Shown here in pieces: positions 29,004 to 38,807 of a stretch of DNA of 64,000 bases; the stretch's first letter is position 1, and the number at the start of each line of letters is the position of its first letter. Source of the stretch: Synechococcales cyanobacterium C42_A2020_086 (GTDB lineage: Bacteria; Cyanobacteriota; Cyanobacteriia; Elainellales; Elainellaceae); contig JACYLU010000033.1 in assembly GCA_015272325.1 (NCBI GenBank), positions 1-64,000 of the forward strand, read 5' to 3'. The notes below the pieces were generated by a model that was not told the DNA's origin, made no database searches, and was given only the letters and a program-made list of their open reading frames with translations. The position numbers and the translations under genes were made by a program.

Positions 29004-29895
29004 TGAGCTAGATGAAGTGCCCCAAGCGAATACAGAGTGATATCCAGGACGCGCCTAACACCATGAGAACCCGTTAACCGTCCCAATAAATACACGAAAT
29101 AAGAGGCTTGCCAGTCCATTCGAGTTTCCTGAGAACGTAATTCTGAAACACTTGAGACCTATGAGTTGGCAATATTAGGCACAGCTTTAAAAAAATATAA
29201 ACGACAATCGCCGTTTATCGTGATGAGTTTATCTGGCTTCGTTAAAGCTAAACATAAAATTAACTGATTTGGAACTTAATTTTAAGAGTAAGGCTGCAAT
29301 TTTATAAACCAGAATGACATTACTGAGAATTACTAATGCAGTGGATAAAACTCACCCACGTTAACGGTAGGTGAGCTATAAGGAGCTATCCTGCTGTGTT
29401 GCGACTGGGCAGTTTACTGAAATCAAGTCAATAATGCGCTGGCGAATGCACAAAGAATCTAATCATTCGGATCTGGCTGCCCCAAGCCGATGTTGCCTAC
29501 TTTAGGCGGCCGAGATGAGGGTGGCATGAATCTTGGATGAGAAACTTCTCATGAGCCGCGGCTGTTTCTGTGTCTTGCCTTGGTTCTGGTGTTCCGGTCG
29601 GTAAAGCTAGCAGCAATCGGACCTGAGCTAGAAAAATTTGGGCTAGAACTCTCAGCAAAGTGACGGAAACGGCAGCACTGGCGGGATCCGGGCAATTTGC
29701 TACTGCCGCTCGGATTGACCTGTTCGGCTGACGGGTTGTAGAAGTCCCTGCCGTGACATTGCCAGGCAATATGCGCTAACTTGAAAATGCTTCAGATTTC
29801 AACCGAATATAATTCATAAACTGCATGAATTAACGCTTCAGATTCAATGCTGCAAATATTTTAGAGGGCGGGGTGGCAGCGGCTATCTCGCCTTC
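29004..29895. other. Long gap between kinase and receiver genes
   Basis: About 890 bp without a convincing gene. The stretch 29100-29340 is visibly AT-richer than its surroundings. A short hairpin, CTCACC...GGTGAG around GTTAAC, lies at 29351-29375. A 90-codon reading frame at 29497-29769 on the minus strand starts at TTG and has no recognisable domain, so I do not call it. Confidence 0.5.
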
Positions 29896-31422
29896 TCATT
29901 GAGCTTCTCTGGGTGCGCTCGCTTCCTGAACACTTGAGGGCAATCGCAGTGAGGGGTGCAAGGGCAGAACCAGGGTAAAGGTAGAGCCTACACCCACGGT
30001 GCTGCTGAGGGTGATATATCCACCATGAGCCTCGGTGATTGCTTTTACGATCGAGAGTCCCAGTCCCGCCCCATCGGAGCGGCGGTAGCGGTTGGGGAGT
30101 CGAGCAAACCGCTCGAAGATGCGCTCCTGTTCAGATAGGGGAATGCCAGTGCCTGTATCCCGTACCCATAACCGAACTGTAGTTGGATTCAGGGCTGGGC
30201 TAAGGGCGGCTCCTAGCTCAATCAGATCACCCATGCGCGTGTGCTGAACGGCATTTTGCACCAAACTGATCACCGCCCCGGTGAGGCGCTGTCGGTCTGC
30301 CACCAAATCGCCTGACTGCGGTCGATGCAGTCGCCAGTTGCGGTCGGCTAGGGCACTCACTTTTTGAAACAGCTCTTCGATAAAGGCGGGCAGCGCCACA
30401 TGCTCTAGCTGCAAGAAATCGGGCTGTTCGGCTCGGGTCAGCAGCAGCAGATCGTTGACAAACCGGCTCATGCGATCCAATTCGTCCACAACGAGATCTA
30501 GGGTTTCCTGCTGCTCGCGGGAGACGGTTCCTAGCAGTTCGATGTGGCCACGAATGATCGTAATCGGGGTGCGCAGTTCGTGCCCGGCATCGTTGATGAA
30601 ATTGCGCTGGCTAACGAACGCTGATTGCAAACGATCCAGCATGTCGTTGAACGTGTTGGCAATATCGGCAATTTCTCCGGAGCCTTTGACGGCAATCCGC
30701 TGCGTTAGGTCCGATTCACTGACTAAGCGGGCGGTCGTAGCCAGCTTTTGCACAGGAGCGAGCAATTGTCCGGTGATAATCCAGGCAATGGCAAAGGCCA
30801 CAATCACCACCCCTGCAGCTACCCAGAAGAAGAGATACACCCCTGCCAGGGCCTCCTCGCGCTCACCTCGAGTGGCATGGGCGCTAATAAATACCGCTCG
30901 AACATCGCCTTCTAGCTCCAAAGGCTGCACCAAATACAAGATGTCGCCAATGTTTGGATCGGATAACGTGCGCTCTCCCGACAGGGGCTGGGTTTGCAAA
31001 GCCCAGTAGCCCATCAGCTTTGAACTGGGCTGCATGATTGCCGGCAATACCTGGGGGTTCGATCGGTAATACGTGCCGTCTATGGTAAAGATCAAAAAAT
31101 TGTCGTCTTGGGGAACAGTTTTTGCCAGAAACTCATCCACAAACTGCCGTAGTTCTGCAACTGACCGCACTTGGTCCGATTCCCAGTCCGCATAGGCAGC
31201 CTGAAAATCTGCCATTTCGTCAATGAGATCCGCCCGAACTCGCTGATTGACCTGGGCTAGAAATAGCCACATAAAGATTGGCGTAGCCACGGCAGAGAGC
31301 AGCAGCAGCAGCAGCAGATATAGCATCAGGATACGATTGCGAGCCGAGGCAAAGACGCTTCGCCACCACGCCCGACCTCTCGCCCAAAATGCCAGCTTCG
31401 TTGAGCTTGAAATCACCGCCAC
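29896..31422 (-). CDS. Membrane sensor histidine kinase (second of tandem pair)
   Basis: 508-aa kinase. Membrane helix 1 (about 31-56) contains a run of seven Leu encoded by CTG/CAG-rich DNA. It is followed by an extracytoplasmic domain (57-195), helix 2 (196-218), HAMP (219-272), HisKA with His281 in GHELRTPITIIRGH, and HATPase_c with RDTGTGIPLSEQERIFERF and GAGLGLSIV. The GTG start follows AGGAG located within the 3' end of the upstream kinase gene, three bases away, so the pair is coupled. The sensor domain resembles that of its neighbour (DPNIGDILY against DPNVVRILY), indicating tandem duplication. Confidence 0.93.
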   Translation of the reverse strand: MAVISSSTKLAFWARGRAWWRSVFASARNRILMLYLLLLLLLSAVATPIFMWLFLAQVNQRVRADLIDEMADFQAAYADWESDQVRSVAELRQFVDEFLAKTVPQDDNFLIFTIDGTYYRSNPQVLPAIMQPSSKLMGYWALQTQPLSGERTLSDPNIGDILYLVQPLELEGDVRAVFISAHATRGEREEALAGVYLFFWVAAGVVIVAFAIAWIITGQLLAPVQKLATTARLVSESDLTQRIAVKGSGEIADIANTFNDMLDRLQSAFVSQRNFINDAGHELRTPITIIRGHIELLGTVSREQQETLDLVVDELDRMSRFVNDLLLLTRAEQPDFLQLEHVALPAFIEELFQKVSALADRNWRLHRPQSGDLVADRQRLTGAVISLVQNAVQHTRMGDLIELGAALSPALNPTTVRLWVRDTGTGIPLSEQERIFERFARLPNRYRRSDGAGLGLSIVKAITEAHGGYITLSSTVGVGSTFTLVLPLHPSLRLPSSVQEASAPREAQ

Positions 31423-31425
31423 AGG

Positions 31426-32967
31426 TCATGCTCCTGGTTCGAGAACAGAGGATGCAGTTGGGGGGCTGACGTCGGGTCCTTCGGCAGAGGGACGCACCAC
31501 GGGTAGGACCAACGTAAAGGTCGACCCCTGACCCACACGGCTGACCAGTTCGATGCGGCCTCCCGACGCGGTGACAATGGCCTGCACAATGGCCAACCCC
31601 AAGCCAGTTCCTTCGGCCAAGCGCTGACCGCTAGCCGCCCGAGCAAACCGCTCAAAAATGCGCTGCTGATCGGCAGGAGCAATGCCTTCTCCGGTATCGC
31701 GCACCCACAGCTTGAGCAGGTCTGGTCCCTCTGGATTAATCGTCGGTTCAATCAGCGCTCCTAGGGTGATTTGACCATCGCTAGGCGTGTGGCGCACGGC
31801 ATTGCTGACCAAATTGAGCACGGCCTGGGTCATCCGCTGGCGATCGAGCATCAGCGTCAGCGGTTCCTGGATGCGCAGCTCCAGCTGACAGTCGCATTCG
31901 GCAAGCACCTTGGCTTTGGCATACAGTTCCTCTAGGAACGGCTGTAGCTCTACCACCTCGGGTTGGATAAAATCGTGCTGATCGGCTCGGGCTAGCAGCA
32001 GCAAATCGTTGACGAATCGCATCATTCGCCCTAGCTCGTCGCTGACCACCGCCAGAGCTTCCCGCTGCTCCTCCGGGTCGTCGCCCATCAGCTCTAGATG
32101 CCCTTGGATGACGGTAATCGGGGTACGGAGTTCGTGGCTGATGTCGCTGACAAAGTCTTTTTGGTGGACGAAGGCTTGTTGCAGGCGGTCCATCATGTCG
32201 TTGAAGGTGCGAGCCATTTCTGCTAGTTCATCGTTGCCTTCCACGGTGAGGCGCCGCGAGAGGTCGGTTTCGCTGATGCTGCGAGCGGCCATAGCCAGCG
32301 TACGCAGGGGTCGCAGCAGTCGTCCGCAAACCCACCACGCCACCAGGGAAGCAACCAGCAGAATCAGCAGCTTAATGCTGATCATCGTTCGCATGGCTTC
32401 CTGCACTTCCTGGTACTCATCGGCGGTGATATAGGCGGTCAAAAATACACCCTGAACTTGTCCGGCAATCACAATCGGTTCAGCGTAATACAAAATGCGA
32501 ACCACGTTTGGATCATCAACGTCCTGCTCGCCGTAGGTGGGTTGTTCTAGGCGTTGCCACTCTGCCATCAGGGGTGAACCGGGCTGCATTGCTGCGGGGA
32601 GTTTGGCAGGGCTGGCTCCCAAAAACTGGCCATTAAAGATCGCAATGAAATACTGGTCTTCTTCGGTGGGTTCATTGGCGAGGTAATCCAGCAGCCAAGC
32701 TCGCAATTGGCTCGGATCAGTCAGCTCAAGCGCTAGCTCTTCACGAAATTCGATGACCTCGGCGACAACCTCTTCGCGCAGGCGATCGCTGATTTGGCGA
32801 GAAAGTGCATGGTAAATAATGGGCAGAGCCGACCCCAAAAACAGCAGAATCAGACCCACGTACCAGATCCAAATGCGAGTGCGCGTCTGGCGAAAAATGG
32901 AATGTCGTCTAAGCCAATTTCTTGCCACAGGTAGATGACCAGCCGATTGGACGGAAAGATCAGGCAT
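31426..32967 (-). CDS. Membrane sensor histidine kinase (first of tandem pair)
   Basis: 513-aa kinase with the same plan as the gene after it: helix 1 (about 32-52), extracytoplasmic sensor (53-190), helix 2 (196-215), HAMP, HisKA with His278 in SHELRTPITVIQGH, and HATPase_c with RDTGEGIAPADQQRIFERF and GTGLGLAIV. No response-regulator gene adjoins it upstream, unlike most kinases of this class. The sensor domains have no named fold that I recognise, and the signal is unknown. Confidence 0.93.
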   Translation of the reverse strand: MPDLSVQSAGHLPVARNWLRRHSIFRQTRTRIWIWYVGLILLFLGSALPIIYHALSRQISDRLREEVVAEVIEFREELALELTDPSQLRAWLLDYLANEPTEEDQYFIAIFNGQFLGASPAKLPAAMQPGSPLMAEWQRLEQPTYGEQDVDDPNVVRILYYAEPIVIAGQVQGVFLTAYITADEYQEVQEAMRTMISIKLLILLVASLVAWWVCGRLLRPLRTLAMAARSISETDLSRRLTVEGNDELAEMARTFNDMMDRLQQAFVHQKDFVSDISHELRTPITVIQGHLELMGDDPEEQREALAVVSDELGRMMRFVNDLLLLARADQHDFIQPEVVELQPFLEELYAKAKVLAECDCQLELRIQEPLTLMLDRQRMTQAVLNLVSNAVRHTPSDGQITLGALIEPTINPEGPDLLKLWVRDTGEGIAPADQQRIFERFARAASGQRLAEGTGLGLAIVQAIVTASGGRIELVSRVGQGSTFTLVLPVVRPSAEGPDVSPPTASSVLEPGA

Positions 32968-34087
32968 TAGGGAAGGCGTGAATCAAGATTCTGGAAGTTT
33001 GGCAAAGAGTCTGACAAAGAGTAGCTTGGCAATTAACACACCCTAACGCGAGGACGATGCTCCAACAGTTGCCACGGACACTGACACAATCCTGCACTTT
33101 TAACCCCTGAGAGTCAATAATCTGCTATCATTCCAAGCTGTAGTTCTCAATAGTTCTCAATTTAGTTTGGAAGACAAGTTGGGCTAGCGCAAGTTCCATG
33201 TATGAGAACATTCTCATCTAAAACAATTCTCCAAAAAACACCATATCTCGCAAACAAAACCCAATTGTAGAAATCAGTAGAAATCTGCCAGTGGCAGCTC
33301 ATCCCGATGCCATTATCTAGTGGTTTCGTGTCTTGTTTAAGAATCGTTTTTAGTTAGGTGGCTTAGTGTATCGCTAATTTTATCTCAGTTTTATCGTAAC
33401 CTGATTCTTGAAAGGCCTGCTGGCAGTTTTGTGAGTATGTCATCACCGCTCAACTTATGCGGTCTCATAAGAGACAAGCTCTTGCGTCTAGCTTTCAGGG
33501 GTTGGCTCAACCGCAAGTCTAACTCCAAGTTTGAGTGCTTTTCGTTGCAGATTGCGAAGCGCTCGTTTCCGATATCGGGCATCTTCTTGAGCAGGCTTTG
33601 GCTGCCCTTAAATTTCTTTCACCCTGATGGGGCGTAGCGCGTGGAGTGCTAACTAGCAACAGGCGGGTGGGATTCCTTCCCTGGCTATGAATCATCAAGG
33701 AGTCGGGCTATGCAGACTATAAATGACTGTAAATAGGGTCGAGAGCAGTAACGGGGGGAAGGACATGGCGGCTTGATCCTGATCACTCAATCACGGCGAC
33801 AAGTTCTACGATGTCGATCTAGACAAGCCTGCGCCTTTGGACTGTTGCTCAGGCTGCTCAGCTGGTCGTCTGCAGGGCAGAGCATCGGTTTGGTGCTGCC
33901 CGTCTTGCTGCCAAGGTGTCAAACGGGTTTATGGGTGTCCCCAAGAGTCTGCCCAGTTCAGGGTGCGGAGGTTCATCCTATCATCACCCTACATCCGCCT
34001 AACCGGTTTGACATCCCCTCAGAAACACCCAGCTCGTTGACAAAGCGGTTTGATCGCTCGCGAGCGGTTTTGCCGATTGAAGCGGCG
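32968..34087. other. 1.1-kb region without a supported gene
   Basis: Short reading frames exist on both strands (for example a 63-codon frame at 33391-33582 on the minus strand) but none has recognisable content or a ribosome site. Small tandem duplications occur at 33001-33024 (GGCAAAGAGTCT-like, 12 bp), 33141-33160 and 33267-33286. It may hold decayed coding sequence or an RNA. Confidence 0.4.
33141..33160. repeat. 10-bp perfect tandem duplication
   Basis: TAGTTCTCAA occurs twice head to tail. A similar 10-bp pair (GTAGAAATCA, GTAGAAATCT) lies at 33267-33286. Confidence 0.9.
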
Positions 34088-35323
34088 CTACACAAAGTCT
34101 GCCCGGTTGATCACCCGCAGGTTGGTGTCCTCGATGAGCAGTAGGTTGCTGCGTCCGAGCTTCACCAAGACATCATTGCCCTGCTGTCGCAAGGTGAGCT
34201 GTCCAAAGCTAATGCCAACCAAGTCGATTTTGTCCTGATTATTTTTGAAATCCGTGACGCGGTCAAACCCTTGGTTCCGTCGCACCACAATGCGATCGCG
34301 TCCAGCTCCGGTCGTAATCACATCATTGCCGGGGCCGCCATCCAGGATATCATTGCCCGCACCGCCTAGCAGCGTATCGTTGCCGGCACCCCCCACCAGC
34401 CGATCATTGCCGGCGTCGCCCAGCAGCCGATCGTTGCCGCCTAAACCAAAGATCGTATCGTTGCCCCCCAGACCACGAATGACATCCCGTTTGGGAGTGC
34501 CTTGGAGGATGTTGTCTGCATTCAGATCTACGGGGGCAGGAGGTAAGCCCGGTTGAGGCACTCCGGGACCTGGAGGTGGACTCGGTGGCGGATCGATCAG
34601 ATCCACTTGAGTGACGGCTAATTCATACTGAGTGCTGACTGTACCTGAAGCTCGCCCAACCTGAAGGAAATAGGTCCCAGGTGACAAAGCGGCAGAAAAA
34701 TCATTCCGGCCAATGGGTCGGCTCGCAATGATCTCGCCGTTGTCTACAATGCCGTTGCCATTGCGATCGGCAATAATGTTGACCGAAGCTGGCCTGGTTT
34801 CTCCGGTAATCGCAATCCCTAGGTTGCTTCGCTGAGTTAGGGTGAATTTGTAGAAGTCCGTTGCGTCTAGCTCTCCCACATAGTCTCTCAAATCGCGCCT
34901 GCCGACGAGCACACCTAGGTCCAGGGCTTGAGTCAGGGTATTGCCCGGATCGGGAAAAACATTGCCCGGTCTAGGAGTTGCAGCAATCCGCAGGCTATAG
35001 GGGTTTGCCCGTGTAGAAAAGGTTTGCAGTCGAATAAAGTGCGTTCCGGCAGGAAGCGGCTCAGAAAAATTCTCAACGCTGCCAAAGATGCCATTGATGA
35101 CTTCGTTGTTGTCTACAATGCCATTGCTGTTGACATCGGAAATCAAATCGGCACGTAGCGAAGTGCCATTGAACTGTACACTCAGATCGCTATTTGTGGG
35201 AAGCGTAAACCTATAAAACGCAATCCGATCGCTGGAATCAAATGTTCCAGCGATATCTAGCGCACCCGAGAGAGCACCCAGATCATTAGCAGTCAATAAA
35301 GTGTTGTCGTTTTGTGAAACCAT
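34088..35323 (-). CDS. Secreted Ca-binding RTX protein with two PPC-like domains
   Basis: 411-aa protein. Two prepeptidase-C-type beta domains (about 15-110 and 125-230) each carry an EF-hand-like loop of the type DxNxNGxxDxxE ([12 protein letters not shown] and [12 protein letters not shown]). A proline-rich hinge precedes about seven RTX nonapeptides ([27 protein letters not shown] and so on), then a capping region ending [20 protein letters not shown] repeats fold on calcium outside the cell and usually leave by a type I exporter using the C-terminus; no exporter is adjacent. The ATG at 35323 (MVSQND) is preferred over an in-frame codon at 35386. No catalytic domain is visible. Confidence 0.9.
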   Translation of the reverse strand: MVSQNDNTLLTANDLGALSGALDIAGTFDSSDRIAFYRFTLPTNSDLSVQFNGTSLRADLISDVNSNGIVDNNEVINGIFGSVENFSEPLPAGTHFIRLQTFSTRANPYSLRIAATPRPGNVFPDPGNTLTQALDLGVLVGRRDLRDYVGELDATDFYKFTLTQRSNLGIAITGETRPASVNIIADRNGNGIVDNGEIIASRPIGRNDFSAALSPGTYFLQVGRASGTVSTQYELAVTQVDLIDPPPSPPPGPGVPQPGLPPAPVDLNADNILQGTPKRDVIRGLGGNDTIFGLGGNDRLLGDAGNDRLVGGAGNDTLLGGAGNDILDGGPGNDVITTGAGRDRIVVRRNQGFDRVTDFKNNQDKIDLVGISFGQLTLRQQGNDVLVKLGRSNLLLIEDTNLRVINRADFV

Positions 35324-35928
35324 TGTAGCTTTCAGACGAATGGGAACAGAGGTTGGTTCAATAATCCAAAGCAGATTGAACAGCAATTACCCAGAAGGCA
35401 ATGCCGTTAAGGCTTATGACATACCGAAAATTCATTGCTATGGTGCAACTAGCGCCACTACGGGATACAGGTTGAGGAAATTGACCTTATAACCGAGATA
35501 GGACCGTCAAACCTAGTTAATTTCCTCAAGGGGGCGATTGCTGATGGAAGCCGTGTGCAGCAGGGGCAAAATCCTAGGATCATCGATCACTACATTCCCC
35601 TGATTTACTGGCACTACTCAGTGAATACTAGCGAACAAATACGAGCGAACGACTGAAACCAACGAACAGCAATATAGCGTAGCAACTTGTCTTTTTATAG
35701 CTATTTTCTCCGAGTGAGGCTAGTGCTTTCCCGAGGATTCACCAAAAGTTTATGTTGAAGTCACTGATGGTCTATCAAGATGTATGTAAGAAGAATTCAT
35801 GAATCAAACGCTGATGAAGTGATGTTCGCAGCGTCTTAGGAATGCTGATTGCAAGAGGCAGGAATGGCAAATGGTACAATGCCGCCTTCAAAAAATCAAG
35901 CTAGAGCAGCCGCTGACTCCGGCACAAG
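35324..35928. other. Intergenic, RTX gene to dnaB
   Basis: About 600 bp with no supported gene. AATATAGCGTAGC...ATAGCTATT at about 35672-35707 could form an imperfect hairpin and shares ATATAGCGTA with a site at 46223. Confidence 0.4.
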
Positions 35929-37284
35929 CTAAGCTCGATTGGGGGCAGCCAAGTTGCGGAAGCGCGTGAACTGCGGCTCAAACAACAGCTTCACGGTACC
36001 CACGGGACCATTGCGGTGTTTGGTGATAATCACCTCGGCAATGCCGCGATCGGGAGTGTCGGGGTTGTAGTACTCGTCGCGATACAGCATCATCACCAGA
36101 TCGGCATCCTGCTCGATCGAACCAGATTCCCGGAGATCGGACATCATCGGGCGTTTGTTGGTCCGGGACTCAACACCGCGACTCAACTGCGACAGGGCAA
36201 TGATGGGCACCTGCAATTCTCGCGCCAGCCCCTTCAGCGAACGGGTGACCTTCGAGAGTTCCTGCACCCGGTTGTCGCTGCCGCTGCTCTCCATGAGCTG
36301 TAAATAGTCTATTAGAATTAACCCTAAGCTGCCGCCCTGCTCGGCCTGCAACCGCCGCGCCTTGGAACGCATTTCGGTCACGGAAATATTCGGCGTATCG
36401 TCGATGAAGATAGGAAGCTGCGACAGAATACTGATCGCATGACCGAGCGGCTCCCACTCATTCTGGCTGATCCGCCCCGAGCGCAACCGCCCACTTTCCA
36501 CCTGCGCCTCACTCGACAGCAAGCGATAGACGAGCTGCTCCTTCGACATTTCTAAACTAAAGACGGCAATTGGCAGTTTGTGAAAGGCGGCAATGTTGCG
36601 GGCAATGTTCAACGCAAACGAGGTTTTCCCCATCGACGGTCGCCCAGCAGCAATAATCAAATCTGACCGCTGAAAGCCCTGGGTCATGGCGTCGAGATCG
36701 TAGAAGCCGCAGGAAATGCCCGGTAGCACCAGCCCCAGCGAGCGGCTTTCAATATCGGAAAAGGTGGTGGTGAGGATATCAGCCGTAGCCATCAGGCTTT
36801 GCTGCGGGCGGGCCTGGGTGATGCTAAAGACGGTCTGCTCGGCGCGGTCGAGAATTTTTTCGATCGGTGTGTTCGTTTCGTAGCCGAGCTGCGCCACTTC
36901 TGTTCCCGCCTGAATCAGCTTGCGCCGCAGGTATTTCTCCATGACGAGCTGCGCGTACTGGTCGATGTTGACAGCGCTGATGGTGCGATCGACCAGATCC
37001 GCCAGCCGACTGGGACCACCTACTTTCTCTAGCAGCCCATGGTCCTGCATCCAGCTCGTGACGCTCATTAAATCTGTGGGTCTGCCCTGCACCTGTAGCG
37101 CAATCGCGGCTCGATAGATTTCTTGATGGGCGCTGATGTAAAACGCCTCGGGACGCAGGATTTCCAAGACTCGCCCCAGCGCCTCTGGATCGAGCAGAAT
37201 GCCGCCCAGAATCGCTTCCTCGGCGTCGATATTCTGGGGAGGAAGGCGGTCGCTGTAGCCGTGGAAGCTGAGTTCTTGAACCAT
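35929..37284 (-). CDS. dnaB: Replicative DNA helicase DnaB
   Basis: Hexameric 5'-3' helicase of the replication fork, 451 aa. The N-terminal domain (PPQNIDAEEAILGGILLDPEAL) is followed by the linker helix and the RecA-like motor, with Walker A in AGRPSMGKTSFALN, Walker B in LILIDYLQLM, and LSQLSRGVESR. The C-terminus has TKHRNGPVGTV. Length and continuity show no intein, although dnaB inteins are frequent in cyanobacteria. It stands alone. Confidence 0.97.
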   Translation of the reverse strand: MVQELSFHGYSDRLPPQNIDAEEAILGGILLDPEALGRVLEILRPEAFYISAHQEIYRAAIALQVQGRPTDLMSVTSWMQDHGLLEKVGGPSRLADLVDRTISAVNIDQYAQLVMEKYLRRKLIQAGTEVAQLGYETNTPIEKILDRAEQTVFSITQARPQQSLMATADILTTTFSDIESRSLGLVLPGISCGFYDLDAMTQGFQRSDLIIAAGRPSMGKTSFALNIARNIAAFHKLPIAVFSLEMSKEQLVYRLLSSEAQVESGRLRSGRISQNEWEPLGHAISILSQLPIFIDDTPNISVTEMRSKARRLQAEQGGSLGLILIDYLQLMESSGSDNRVQELSKVTRSLKGLARELQVPIIALSQLSRGVESRTNKRPMMSDLRESGSIEQDADLVMMLYRDEYYNPDTPDRGIAEVIITKHRNGPVGTVKLLFEPQFTRFRNLAAPNRA

Positions 37285-37720
37285 AGATGCCGTACCGTCG
37301 CTATCCGTGGGTGCTGTGTGTCAGTGCGGTTGGTCAGTGCCGCTGAATACTTCGTCAAATATCCTTCAAAGATCCGTCTGCACCGGGTTGATGGACCCTA
37401 GACCAAACCATCCCACCGGGATAATACCTCAGTACTATCGTGCGGCGGGGTGCTGGTTATTGTAACCCGACTGCCCTCGGTCGGCGCTGAACTCGATCGA
37501 TTCTTTAATCGATTCTTTATAGGAAGTAAAACGATCAATTCCCTACGGGATCTCGATTTAGAACACTAGGACGCAAAACCCCTAGCTTCCCCATCCAGTG
37601 GGCCAAACCGCCCAAGCGTCCTCAGGTCACCCCTCGGTGCTGGCTGTGCTCCCCTGCGGTCCCAGATCCCTGATAGAGTTGACCCAGGGAGTTGTGAATT
37701 TAGCAGATTGCAGCAAAAGG
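37285..37720. other. Intergenic, dnaB to alcohol dehydrogenase
   Basis: About 435 bp, divergent promoters. The only structure seen is the 12-bp duplication at 37496-37519. Confidence 0.4.
37496..37519. repeat. 12-bp perfect tandem duplication
   Basis: ATCGATTCTTTA occurs twice head to tail (37496-37507, 37508-37519). Confidence 0.9.
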
Positions 37721-38767
37721 ATGAAAGCACAAGTTTTTCGAGGCGTGAATCAGCTCAGCTACGAGGATATTCCCGTACCCGAGATCGGCGCGGATGAGGT
37801 GCTGGTGCAGGTGCAAGTGGTGGGGCTGTGCCAGTCGGATATCAAGAAAATTCGCTACCCGCTCTATGACCCTCCCCGCATCTTTGGGCATGAGACAGCC
37901 GGCACAATTGCGGCAATTGGGGCTGACGTTACAGACTGGCAGGTTGGGCAGCGGGTGGTGGTGTTGCATCACATTCCCTGCATGTACTGTGGCTACTGCC
38001 TGAACGAAAACTATTCAATGTGCGATGTGTACAAGAACATCACGACAACGGCAGGCTTTACGCCCAGTGGTGGGGGCTTTGCCGAGTATGTGCGGGTGCC
38101 GGGGCATATCGTCCGACATGGCGGGCTGATCACGATTCCTGACGACGTCAGCTTCGAGCAAGCCAGCTTTGTAGAGCCGACCAACTGCTGCCTAAAAGCC
38201 GTGAAAAAAGCAGAGATCGCGCCGGGTCAAACCGTGCTGATTACCGGAGCCGGACCGATCGGGCTGATGTTCATCATGCTGGTGAAGTACTTTGGGGCGC
38301 GGGCCATTGCCACCGACCTGATTCCCAGCCGCATCGAGAAGGCCCTCAGTGTCGGTGCTGAAGCCGCTTTCGACGCTCGCGATTCCGATCTGCCGGCTAA
38401 AATTCAGGCGCTCACTCAGGGCATGGGGGTAGACGTGGCGCTGCTAGCCGTTCCCAGCGAGAAGGCGTTCTTCCAAGCGCTCGACTGCACGCGCAAGGGC
38501 GGCAAGATCCTCTTCTTCGCCGAATTTCCCGACGAGGTGGAAATCCCGATCAACCCCAACATTCTCTATCGCCGCGAGATTGACCTGATCGGCAGCTACA
38601 GCTCGTCCTACAAGCTGCAAGCTCTCTCGGCGGATATTGTCTTCAACCGGCGTATCAATGTAGACGCCCTAATCAGCGACCGCTATCCGCTGCAGGAGCT
38701 GGCAGCCGCCGTTGAGCAGGCGGTTCATCCCACGCCGGAGACCTTCAAGATCTTGATCTACCCGTAG
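37721..38767 (+). CDS. Zinc-dependent alcohol/polyol dehydrogenase
   Basis: Medium-chain dehydrogenase, 348 aa. The catalytic zinc ligands are Cys in GLCQSDI and His-Glu in GHETAGTI. The structural zinc loop is CMYCGYCLNENYSMC (C-x2-C-x2-C-x7-C). The Rossmann motif is GAGPIGLMFI. It most resembles the sorbitol dehydrogenase/threonine dehydrogenase-like branch; the substrate is unassigned. The ATG at 37721 follows AAAGG and begins the conserved fold (MKAQVFRGVNQLSYED); upstream in-frame codons to 37598 are rejected. Confidence 0.93.
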   Translation: MKAQVFRGVNQLSYEDIPVPEIGADEVLVQVQVVGLCQSDIKKIRYPLYDPPRIFGHETAGTIAAIGADVTDWQVGQRVVVLHHIPCMYCGYCLNENYSMCDVYKNITTTAGFTPSGGGFAEYVRVPGHIVRHGGLITIPDDVSFEQASFVEPTNCCLKAVKKAEIAPGQTVLITGAGPIGLMFIMLVKYFGARAIATDLIPSRIEKALSVGAEAAFDARDSDLPAKIQALTQGMGVDVALLAVPSEKAFFQALDCTRKGGKILFFAEFPDEVEIPINPNILYRREIDLIGSYSSSYKLQALSADIVFNRRINVDALISDRYPLQELAAAVEQAVHPTPETFKILIYP

Positions 38768-38807
38768 CGCTGTGCGGTTCTTTCCCTGGGCACTCAGTCC
38801 TGCTAGC

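Noticed and set aside
29351-29375. IS200/IS605-type transposon end hairpin
   Set aside because: Only a 6-bp stem, no transposase or TnpB remnant nearby; not enough to call a mobile element.
29497-29769. 90-codon reading frame on the minus strand
   Set aside because: It starts at TTG without a ribosome site, has low-complexity composition and no recognisable domain.
31301-31321. CAG trinucleotide run as a regulatory microsatellite
   Set aside because: It encodes the poly-leucine core of a kinase membrane helix, which is sufficient explanation.
33391-33582. 63-codon reading frame on the minus strand in the 1.1-kb gap
   Set aside because: No ribosome site, no family, and surrounding frames are equally open; likely chance.
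34245-34556. Open frame opposite the RTX repeats
   Set aside because: Its Ser/Leu/Pro repeat pattern is the complement of the glycine/aspartate nonapeptides.
35929-37284. Possible dnaB intein
   Set aside because: The protein is continuous at 451 aa with intact helicase motifs, so no intein is present.
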